Shown here: positions 8,019 through 15,066 of the stretch, in pieces | How positions within the stretch are numbered: position 1 is the first letter of the stretch | Layout: each line of letters starts with the position of its first letter | Assembly: GCA_003531115.1 (NCBI GenBank) | Contig: DQHT01000061.1 | Span: 18,269-33,334, forward strand | Length of the DNA stretch: 15,066 bases | Source of the DNA: Bacteroidota bacterium | GTDB taxonomy: Bacteria > Bacteroidota > Bacteroidia > UBA8524 | Direction: 5' to 3' | Made by a program: the position numbers and the translations under genes | Notes under the pieces: generated by a model | Database searches by the model: none | What the model was told of the DNA's origin: nothing | Seen by the model: only the letters and a program-made list of their open reading frames with translations

Positions 8019-9298
8019 TTTAAAGGAATAAATTGATATTGATGGAAGTAGATAAGACGAACAGACTTATTTTCAACAACTTTCCCGTTGAAATTCCAGT
8101 AATAGTCCATACCTATTGCGTCAAAATGGGTATCGAGCACATACTTGGGAAAATGTTTTCCGAAAGTCAGAAGGGCCTTGCCAAAAAATAGCATTTGGTC
8201 ATAGCCTTTGAGTGCAAAATCGCCTGGAGGAATTTGATACCTGGCACGAAAAGCGTGATAGAAAGCCCGGTAAGCACTATCCACTCCGCTTTGCGAAGAA
8301 GCTGTAGCGATCAGGGCATGCATCTTATTCCAATGTTCAATTTCCGGGTCGCGGAAATCCAACCAGGAATCAAGCCCGATCACCTGCAATTTATATCCTT
8401 CGTCTTCCGCTTCACGAAACGCGCGCAAGGCTCCGTTCACAAGTATTTCTTTGTCGCTGGGGATCAAAATATAGTTTATCAGGCTATCCTCCCCTTTTAC
8501 CAGGAGGCTTTTAGGGTTTAATTCACCATTAAGGAGGCGTTCCGTCACTCTTAATTTTTTATCTTTTTGGGCTTCGATAAATCCCTTTTTAAAGGCCTTA
8601 TCCGTTTTTGAATTATCCGTCAGATAGAGGATGGTTCCTGTTTTTTTCTTTTCCAACAAATGAGTGGCGGCCCGGTTTCCATAGGCCTCAAGTTTCGGAC
8701 TGCAGAAAAAGGCGAAAGGATTGTCGATGACATCTTTATCCATCATTAAAAAAGGAGCCACAAGCGGTATTTTGTGCGTTTTACTGAATGCCGAGGCAGC
8801 CAGAAAACTCCCGGGATCCAGGGGACCGATGATCAGGTCCATAGATGGCATTTCGGGTTTACTCAACAACCTTACCGTTTCCATTGAGTCTTTGCGGCTA
8901 TCGTAAACATGAAGGGTTACAATAATACCATCACGTTTTAGCTTGTCGAGGGCCAATAATACACCCTGATAATAGTCGCTTACCGATTCAACAACCTGAT
9001 AATTGTAGCTCCCGGGTGCAAATTCCTGGTTTACATAGAAGGGTAAAAACAGGGCTACGTGGAAGTCATTCACAAAGGCAGGCACATCGGCATACTTTTG
9101 TTTTTTTATTTCTTCTTCCTGTTTCTGCTTATCCGGAATTTGTGTTTGCGGAACAGAGTCGGTGGCAGGTCGCTTATTGGGTAAGTATCCTGCTTTGCGT
9201 GATGCGCTGCAGGCAATACCTCCAATGATCAGGAAGAATAATACGACGAATAATTTATTCCCACTCAATTGTTGCCGGTGGTTTAGAGCTGATATCAT
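8015..9298 (-). CDS. Lipoprotein with type-1 periplasmic-binding-protein fold
   Basis: A 427-residue lipoprotein from the ATG at 9298. The membrane segment [12 protein letters not shown] is followed by a lipobox Cys (residue 30). A hydrophilic Pro/Gln/Lys/Glu-rich linker (about 40-70) leads to a globular domain starting [11 protein letters not shown]. The order of short hydrophobic strands and helices ([72 protein letters not shown]) is that of LivK-like and LpoA/YraM-like binding proteins. There is no adjacent ABC permease or ATPase, so an LpoA-like cell-wall role or a sensory role is as plausible as transport; the ligand is unknown. No acidic stretch follows the Cys, which suggests retention on the periplasmic face rather than surface export. 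A TTG at 9268 would give a more compact signal peptide (MSGNK then the hydrophobic core, Cys20, 417 residues) and cut the overlap with guaA from 44 to 14 bases; it may be the true start. The stop overlaps the methyltransferase start by 4 bases. Confidence 0.82.
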   Translation of the reverse strand: MISALNHRQQLSGNKLFVVLFFLIIGGIACSASRKAGYLPNKRPATDSVPQTQIPDKQKQEEEIKKQKYADVPAFVNDFHVALFLPFYVNQEFAPGSYNYQVVESVSDYYQGVLLALDKLKRDGIIVTLHVYDSRKDSMETVRLLSKPEMPSMDLIIGPLDPGSFLAASAFSKTHKIPLVAPFLMMDKDVIDNPFAFFCSPKLEAYGNRAATHLLEKKKTGTILYLTDNSKTDKAFKKGFIEAQKDKKLRVTERLLNGELNPKSLLVKGEDSLINYILIPSDKEILVNGALRAFREAEDEGYKLQVIGLDSWLDFRDPEIEHWNKMHALIATASSQSGVDSAYRAFYHAFRARYQIPPGDFALKGYDQMLFFGKALLTFGKHFPKYVLDTHFDAIGMDYYWNFNGKVVENKSVRLIYFHQYQFIPLK

Positions 9299-10778
9299 AG
9301 ACTACCCGGTTTATTCCTTTCACCTGGTTAATAATTTGATTCGATATGCGTGCCAGAAATTCATGGGGCAAATGTCCCCAATCCGCTGTCATTCCGTCGA
9401 TGCTCGTTACGGCACGCAGGCAAATAACATTTTCATAGGTTCTTTCATCTCCCATAACTCCGACCGAATTAATCGGAAGGAAGATAGCACCTGCCTGCCA
9501 TATTTCATCATACAAACCATGATCTTTCAATCCTTGTATAAAAAGTGCATCGGCTTCCTGAGTAATGCGTACTTTTTCCTCAGTGATATCGCCAAGGATC
9601 CGAATGGCAAGTCCCGGCCCGGGAAAAGGATGCCGGTCGAGTATGGTTTTGTCGATACCCAGGGTTCGCCCAACGCGACGAACCTCATCTTTAAAAAGCA
9701 AACGGAGGGGTTCGAGCACCTTCAGGTTCATTTTTTCAGGTAGTCCGCCAACATTATGGTGCGACTTGATCGTAGCACTCGGGCCTTTTACGCTCATGGA
9801 TTCGATCACATCCGGATAGATGGTACCCTGGGCCAGCCATTTTGCTCCTTCAATTTTATTCGATTCCTCTTCAAAAACATCAATAAATACCTTACCAATG
9901 GCCTTTCTCTTTTTCTCCGGATCGCTTATTCCGGCAAGTGCGTCGAGAAACAGATCTCCGGCACGTACACCTTTGACATTGAGTCCCATTCCCGCATAAC
10001 TTTCTAAAACACGGTCGAACTCGTCTTTACGCAAAAGTCCATTGTCTATAAAAATGCAGAACAGCTGATCCCCAATGGCTTCTTCAACAAGAACGGCAGC
10101 CACGGAAGAGTCAACTCCCCCGCTTAATCCGAGTATAACTTTATCCTGTCCGACCTTTTCGCGGATCTCATTAACAGTGGCTTCAATAAAATGTTCCGGG
10201 GTCCAGTCGCCGCTACATTTACAAATTCCGAGTATAAAATTTTCGAGCAGCTGTTTTCCTTCTTCACTATGGGTAACCTCCGGGTGGAACTGTATGCCAT
10301 AGGTTGCTTCATTCTGCACTTTAAATGCAGCATTCGCAACGGAGTCGGTCGAGGCAATTACTTCAAAATTAGGGGGTAATTCCGTAATGGTATCGCCATG
10401 CGACATCCATACCACGGAAGCTTCTTTCATTCCTTTAAACAGGTCGCAACCGGCCTTGGTTTGAAGAGCAGCACGTCCATACTCCCTGTGTTTGCTTGCC
10501 TGCACATCGCCGCCATCTTTCATGGCCAGGTATTGGGCACCGTAACAAACGCCCAAAACCGGGTATTTTCCCCGGAAAGAGGTTTCCATTGCCGGAGCAT
10601 GATGATCTCTTACCGAATGTGGCGAGCCCGAAATGATGATGCCTTTAACCTGTTCATCCAGTTCGGGAATCTGGTTGTATGGATGGATTTCTGAATACAC
10701 ATTCAACTCACGCACGCGCCGTGCGATAAGTTGGGTATACTGGGATCCGCAATCAAGAATGATGATCTTATCTGTCAT
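9255..10778 (-). CDS. guaA: GMP synthase (glutamine-hydrolysing)
   Basis: The 507-residue cytosolic enzyme converts XMP, glutamine and ATP to GMP, the last step of guanine nucleotide synthesis. The N-terminal class I glutamine amidotransferase domain (about 4-190) has the catalytic triad: Cys78 in GVCYGAQ, and His165 and Glu167 in FHPEV. The ATP-pyrophosphatase domain follows, with its PPi loop LSGGVDSS at 218-225. The C-terminal dimerisation domain contains [11 protein letters not shown] and ends in the characteristic [11 protein letters not shown]. Length is within the usual range (about 505-525), and nothing is missing. It is the first gene of a minus-strand cluster. Its stop lies inside the 5' end of the lipoprotein gene (44-base overlap, or 14 with the alternative start), which implies shared transcription. 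The start ATG at 10778 opens directly on the conserved first strand ([11 protein letters not shown]). It is divergent from the macroglobulin gene, with 148 bases between the two starts. Confidence 0.98.
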   Translation of the reverse strand: MTDKIIILDCGSQYTQLIARRVRELNVYSEIHPYNQIPELDEQVKGIIISGSPHSVRDHHAPAMETSFRGKYPVLGVCYGAQYLAMKDGGDVQASKHREYGRAALQTKAGCDLFKGMKEASVVWMSHGDTITELPPNFEVIASTDSVANAAFKVQNEATYGIQFHPEVTHSEEGKQLLENFILGICKCSGDWTPEHFIEATVNEIREKVGQDKVILGLSGGVDSSVAAVLVEEAIGDQLFCIFIDNGLLRKDEFDRVLESYAGMGLNVKGVRAGDLFLDALAGISDPEKKRKAIGKVFIDVFEEESNKIEGAKWLAQGTIYPDVIESMSVKGPSATIKSHHNVGGLPEKMNLKVLEPLRLLFKDEVRRVGRTLGIDKTILDRHPFPGPGLAIRILGDITEEKVRITQEADALFIQGLKDHGLYDEIWQAGAIFLPINSVGVMGDERTYENVICLRAVTSIDGMTADWGHLPHEFLARISNQIINQVKGINRVVYDISSKPPATIEWE

Positions 10779-10793
10779 AAATCAGTGAAGCGG

Positions 10794-10801
10794 CAAAGTT
10801 A
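10794..10801 (-). promoter_or_regulatory. Candidate -7 element upstream of guaA
   Basis: TAACTTTG on the minus strand matches the Bacteroidota -7 consensus TAnnTTTG exactly and ends 15 bases before the guaA ATG, implying a very short leader of roughly 10 bases. No TTTG sits at the ideal distance of about 19-20 bases; the nearest is only 11 bases upstream. The call therefore rests on the -7 element alone. Confidence 0.35.
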
Positions 10802-10926
10802 TTCTTTTTCGCCAAATGGCTGGTTGAAACAATGGAGAATTAAAGCTATCCGGGTGTATACTATTTTAATAAATTTTCGTTTTTCAAATGCGGTTTTTCT
10901 TATCTTCCGCTCTAAGAATCAGAACC

Positions 10927-13900
10927 ATGCTAAAATCACGATTACTTCTTCCCGCCTTGCTTTTTCTGGTATTTTCCTCCTGCTCAAAAAAACCAGCCAA
11001 CGAAGTAGCCATTATCCAAAAGAACTTTTCGGAGGAGATCGCACTTCAGCAAAATCTTGACTTTACACTAAGCCACGACCTGGTGCCGGCGGAAATGGTG
11101 AGCAATTGGGACAGCAGCGCATATTTTACCATTGAACCTGAAGTAGACGGGAAATTTCGCTGGAGCAGCGCAAATACCCTTGTATTTTCACCAAACCACT
11201 CTTTTGCCCCGAGCACCGATTATACCATCCGCTTTACTGAAAAGATCCTTGAAAATGCCTCAGAAAAAGGGCTCTATTTGGGCAAAGAGATCAAAGAGAA
11301 AATAAGTTTTCATACCCCTTACCTGAACGCAGAAAGTATCAGCGCATTCTGGGCCAGGCAGGAAGGCAGCCAGCAGGTGCGTATTAACGTAACCCTGCAT
11401 TTTAATTATGAAGTTGACCCTTCAACGGTATTGCCGAATCTCAGTTTTTTTCTGGATGATGCCGAAGTGAAAGGAACGATCGAATCCAAAGCAAAAACCC
11501 GCGATATCGTTCTGCTTGTGGACCCGGGCAGCAAAGGAGAAGAAGATGTGATGCTCCGGGTGCAGGTGAAGAAGGGGATCATGATCGCAGATAGCAAAAA
11601 AAGCAAAGTGGAAGATCAGGAACTGGCTACCGTACTGACTTCGCGCCTTCGTCTGGAAATTACCGATATCACTGCCCTGTTTGAGAATAATGAAGGGGTA
11701 ATTACCGTGCTGAGCTCCCAGGAGCTGATGAATACGAGTCTGGAAGGTGTTTTTACCCTGGAACCGGCCATTTCCACGACCCAAAAAATGCTTCCCAATG
11801 GTTTTGAGATCCGGGGTGCTTTTGACCTCAGCCAGATCTATGCCCTCACTATACTTCCCAAACTTGAAGGGGTTCTTGGCGGTAAGATGAAAGAAAAAGT
11901 TGAAAAAAACCTCAGTTTCGGTGAACTCAAACCCAGCATTGCCTTTGTCAACCAAAAGGCCATGTACCTGAGCAGTGCCGGTGCTAAAAATATTGCGGTA
12001 AACATTGTGAATGTTCCGAAGATCAAGGTGCGTATCTATAAAATTTACCAGAACAATATCCTGGCCTACCTCCGGCATAATTCCTATTCTGATTGGGAAT
12101 ACGATTATGATCTTGATGAATATGTGCGCCAAAATATGGAGTACCGGGAAGATTATGACGGTCAGTTCAGCGACATGATCTATGAAAAGGAAATTGAAAC
12201 CGGATCCCTTCCCAAGATCAACGGACTTCGTGCATTAAACCTCGACATTCCAAAAGAAAATCTTGACTACCGGGGGATCTATTATGTTATGATATCCTCA
12301 AATGACACCCGTTACCTGAAAGCTGCAAAACTCGTATCCATATCTGACGTGGGCATTGTGGCCAAAACCATGAAAGATAAGGTGATGGTGATGGCTCATA
12401 GTATTCTGGATACCAAGGCGCTTTCCAATGTGTCGGTTAGTCTGATCAGCACCAACAATCAGGTTATGGCTCAGGGTCGCACAGGTTCTGACGGGGTTTT
12501 GGTTTTCGATGATCTGGAAAAAAGAGCTCCCGGATTCAGTACGGCTATGATCACCGTACAAACCGACAAGGATTTTAATTTTGTTCCCTTCTCAAACACG
12601 GGTGTAGAAACTTCCCGCTTCGATGTAGGAGGAAAATACGAACACAGCTCAGGATTTGATGCCTGGACTTACGGGGAAAGAAACCTGTACCGCCCCGGAG
12701 AAACCATTCACCTGAATACCATTGTGCGTACCAACGACTGGAAAAGTGTGGGTATAGTGCCCCTCAAATGGAAGCTTGTTATGCCCAATGGCCGGGAATT
12801 AAAAACCGAAAAGGTGAAAACCAACAAGGAAGGTGCCGTGGAAAGCAGTATTGAGCTCCCCGTTTCTGCGCTTACCGGCGGCTATTCTTTCGAAGTATAC
12901 AATGGAAACGACATGTTATTGAATTCCTATTCCGTTCAGGTTGAGGAGTTTATGCCTGATCGTATACGCATCAAAGGAAAGCTGAACAAGGAGAATTACC
13001 GGCCTGGCGACACCCTTATCTATTCAGCCTTTGCAGAGAATTTCTTCGGTCCTCCTGCTGCCAACCGGAATTATGAGTATGTGATGCAGTTTAACCGCGA
13101 AAACTACACGAGCAAAAATTATCCACGCTTCAGTTTTTACAATAGCGATGAAACCCGGTACCAGACCATTACCCGTGAGGGAAAAACGGAAAGTGACGGA
13201 ACATTTAAGGAATCTCATGTCCTCAGCAAGGCGATGGAAGGAACCGGCATTGTGCGGATCAAAGCGTATGCCACGGTATTTGATGAAAGTGGCAGGCCCG
13301 TTCATTCCCAGCTTAACAGTAAAGTGCTCACCCAGGATGTGTTTTATGGTATTCGCCTGAACGACTATTATGTGAGCACCAACAGTCCGATGAATATTGA
13401 ACTGGTAGCGGTTGACCAAAAAGACAAATTTAAAAACGGAGCTAAAGCCATCGTTGAAGTATACCGTTATGAATGGCAGAATGTGATCGAAAACAGCAAT
13501 AATTACTACCGTTATCGTTCAAAAAAGGTTGAAAAAATCGCCATGACGCGCTCCATAAAATTTGGCAGTAACCCTTATGCTTTTTCCTTTATCCCGATGG
13601 TAAGCGGAGAGTATGAGGTACGTGTGCGTGAAAGCGGGGCCCGGGATTATGTTTCCTATCATTTTTATGCCTATGGATGGGGCCGTACGGAAAACAGCTC
13701 CTTTGAAGTAAACAGCGAAGGGCAGATCGAAATGGAATGCGACAAGCCTCAATATGAGGTGGGTGACCGGGTAAAGGTATTGATGAAAACTCCTTTTGCC
13801 GGCAAAATCCTGCTTAGCATTGAGCGGAATGATGTGTTGGAACATAAGGTGATTGAAACCGACAAAAAATCGGCGGAATTTACCTTCACGGTTAGGGACG

Positions 13901-15066
13901 AACATGTGCCAAACATCTATGTTTCGGCTACGCTGATACGGCCTATGGACGGGTCCACTATGCCTTTAACCGTAGCACACGGATACTTGCCGGTTATGGT
14001 AGAGAAAAAGGCTTCCCGATTGCCTGTTGAAATTGTGGCAGTGGAAAGCAGCCGTTCACGAACCAAACAACGTATAACCATCCGCTCTAAACCCGAGTCG
14101 GATATAGAAGTGACCCTGGCGGCAGTTGATGAAGGCATCCTCCAGCTAAAACGATTTGAAAGTCCGAATCCCCACGGCTATTTCTACCAGAAACGGGCAC
14201 TGGAAGTGAGCAGCTATGATATTTATGCCTTGCTTTTCCCGGAATTGAACAGCAAAAAAAGCAGTGGAGGCGATGGAGAAATGGATGAATTTGCAGAAGG
14301 AGGAGAAAAAAGGGCTAACCCATTGGCCAATCAAAGGGTGAAACTTTTGTCGGAATGGAGCGGCGTTTTGCATACCAATAGTAAGGGAGAGGCTTTTTAC
14401 GACCTGGATATTCCCCAGTTTAACGGCGAAATACGGCTGATGGCGGTGGTTTATAAAGGCAGCTCATTCGGAGCCGGAAGCAAAACCATGAAAGTAGCCG
14501 ATCCGCTGGTGATCAATACCGCCCTACCCCGCTTTTTATCACCGGGTGATGAAGTAGCATTGCCGGTTAATGTGGCCAATACCACCAAAAAGGTCACCCA
14601 GGCAAAAATTACCATTAAGGTCGAGGGCGAACTGGAAATCGAAGGCAGTTCATCCAATAGTATTGAAGTTCCCGCCAATTCTGAGGCTTTGGGTAATTTT
14701 AAAATCAGGGCTAAACAGGCAATTGGTTCAGGAAAAATCACGGTGCTAGTACAGGGATTGGGAGAAAATTTCAAAGAAGAACTGGATATCTCTGTTCGTC
14801 CCGCGGTGCCACTAACCCGGAATAACTCGAGCTCTATGCTGGAGGTAGGAAAACATACGGTAAATCTGGCTCATTTCGACGAATTGATCCCGGGCAGCCG
14901 GCAGGTGGATATTCTTGTAAGCCGATCCCCGCTAATCCAGTTTATGGATAAGTTCAATTACCTGATCGGCTATCCGCATGGTTGTGTGGAACAAACCACC
15001 TCCAAGGCCTTCCCGCAATTGTACCTGGCCGACTTCCTGAAAAATCATAAAGGGTATTTCAAAGGA
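10927..15066 (+). CDS. Bacterial alpha-2-macroglobulin family lipoprotein, 3' truncated by window
   Basis: 1380 codons are visible from the ATG at 10927 and the frame is still open at the edge; family members are commonly 1500-1900 residues. Residues 1-18 are a lipoprotein signal peptide ending FSS before Cys19. The next residues (SKKP) are not acidic, which suggests anchoring facing the periplasm. Domains in order: N-terminal macroglobulin-like beta domains (about 35-560), an MG2-type segment with LYRPGE at 587-592, another beta domain with NYRPGDTL near 690, the AAVDEGIL segment at 1065-1072 that precedes the alpha-2-macroglobulin domain, that domain itself (about 1140-1240, starting near Trp1144), and the thioester region YPHGCVEQTTS with Cys1353 and Gln1356. 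Known bacterial alpha-2-macroglobulins trap attacking proteases: cleavage of a bait region exposes the Cys-Gln thioester, which binds the protease covalently. A Tyr/Asp/Glu-rich stretch (387-423) and an acidic Gly-rich stretch (about 1110-1128) are probably exposed loops. In many bacteria pbpC follows this gene; the window ends too early to tell. Confidence 0.93.
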   Translation, partial: MLKSRLLLPALLFLVFSSCSKKPANEVAIIQKNFSEEIALQQNLDFTLSHDLVPAEMVSNWDSSAYFTIEPEVDGKFRWSSANTLVFSPNHSFAPSTDYTIRFTEKILENASEKGLYLGKEIKEKISFHTPYLNAESISAFWARQEGSQQVRINVTLHFNYEVDPSTVLPNLSFFLDDAEVKGTIESKAKTRDIVLLVDPGSKGEEDVMLRVQVKKGIMIADSKKSKVEDQELATVLTSRLRLEITDITALFENNEGVITVLSSQELMNTSLEGVFTLEPAISTTQKMLPNGFEIRGAFDLSQIYALTILPKLEGVLGGKMKEKVEKNLSFGELKPSIAFVNQKAMYLSSAGAKNIAVNIVNVPKIKVRIYKIYQNNILAYLRHNSYSDWEYDYDLDEYVRQNMEYREDYDGQFSDMIYEKEIETGSLPKINGLRALNLDIPKENLDYRGIYYVMISSNDTRYLKAAKLVSISDVGIVAKTMKDKVMVMAHSILDTKALSNVSVSLISTNNQVMAQGRTGSDGVLVFDDLEKRAPGFSTAMITVQTDKDFNFVPFSNTGVETSRFDVGGKYEHSSGFDAWTYGERNLYRPGETIHLNTIVRTNDWKSVGIVPLKWKLVMPNGRELKTEKVKTNKEGAVESSIELPVSALTGGYSFEVYNGNDMLLNSYSVQVEEFMPDRIRIKGKLNKENYRPGDTLIYSAFAENFFGPPAANRNYEYVMQFNRENYTSKNYPRFSFYNSDETRYQTITREGKTESDGTFKESHVLSKAMEGTGIVRIKAYATVFDESGRPVHSQLNSKVLTQDVFYGIRLNDYYVSTNSPMNIELVAVDQKDKFKNGAKAIVEVYRYEWQNVIENSNNYYRYRSKKVEKIAMTRSIKFGSNPYAFSFIPMVSGEYEVRVRESGARDYVSYHFYAYGWGRTENSSFEVNSEGQIEMECDKPQYEVGDRVKVLMKTPFAGKILLSIERNDVLEHKVIETDKKSAEFTFTVRDEHVPNIYVSATLIRPMDGSTMPLTVAHGYLPVMVEKKASRLPVEIVAVESSRSRTKQRITIRSKPESDIEVTLAAVDEGILQLKRFESPNPHGYFYQKRALEVSSYDIYALLFPELNSKKSSGGDGEMDEFAEGGEKRANPLANQRVKLLSEWSGVLHTNSKGEAFYDLDIPQFNGEIRLMAVVYKGSSFGAGSKTMKVADPLVINTALPRFLSPGDEVALPVNVANTTKKVTQAKITIKVEGELEIEGSSSNSIEVPANSEALGNFKIRAKQAIGSGKITVLVQGLGENFKEELDISVRPAVPLTRNNSSSMLEVGKHTVNLAHFDELIPGSRQVDILVSRSPLIQFMDKFNYLIGYPHGCVEQTTSKAFPQLYLADFLKNHKGYFKG

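Noticed and set aside
10779..10926. Possible regulatory RNA or purine riboswitch between guaA and the macroglobulin gene
   Set aside because: The 148 bases hold no convincing stem structure or riboswitch core, and the guaA leader would be too short.
11422..12132. Open frame of 236 codons on the minus strand inside the macroglobulin gene
   Set aside because: The product is rich in Phe, His and Ile, as expected from antisense of Glu/Lys-rich coding sequence, and the sense frame is a recognisable family member throughout.

Overview
The window looks like ordinary chromosomal DNA from a member of the Bacteroidota. The evidence is a fused SecD-SecF translocase subunit, a PKD/beta-propeller secreted protein of the kind carried by type IX secretion lineages, lipoproteins with Bacteroidota-style signal peptides, a lack of clear Shine-Dalgarno sequences, and promoter-like elements of the TTTG / TAnnTTTG type. 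I cannot name a genus from sequence alone. I see no tRNA, rRNA, CRISPR array, insertion sequence or phage gene.

Layout from left to right. Positions 1-2131 (minus) hold the first 710 codons of a large exported protein with an N-terminal propeller-like region and PKD domains; its 3' end lies outside the window. About 110 bases away, on the plus strand, an N-terminally truncated uridine kinase (2240-2545) overlaps by 4 bases a KtrA/TrkA-type potassium channel regulator (2542-3234). Next comes secDF (3317-6307) with a strong intrinsic terminator (6329-6357), then rnhA (6378-6866). rnhA converges with, and overlaps by 18 bases, a minus-strand cluster. In transcription order that cluster is guaA (10778-9255), a periplasmic-binding-protein-like lipoprotein (9298-8015) and a Sun/RsmB-family RNA m5C methyltransferase (8018-6849). 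All junctions in the cluster overlap, so it is very probably one transcript. Divergent from guaA, and running off the right edge, is a very long bacterial alpha-2-macroglobulin lipoprotein gene (10927 onward) that includes an intact CVEQ thioester motif.

Functionally this is mostly housekeeping: GMP synthesis, RNA modification, RNA/DNA hybrid removal, protein export energised by proton flow, and potassium homeostasis. Three envelope proteins are added: a secreted adhesin-like protein, a binding-fold lipoprotein and a protease-trapping macroglobulin.

The least ordinary spot is 2132-2240. There a uridine kinase gene has lost its whole nucleotide-binding half and abuts the promoter side of the divergent secreted-protein gene, and the potassium regulator downstream has no membrane partner in view. 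This looks like a rearrangement scar. I did not find a convincing undescribed multi-gene system.
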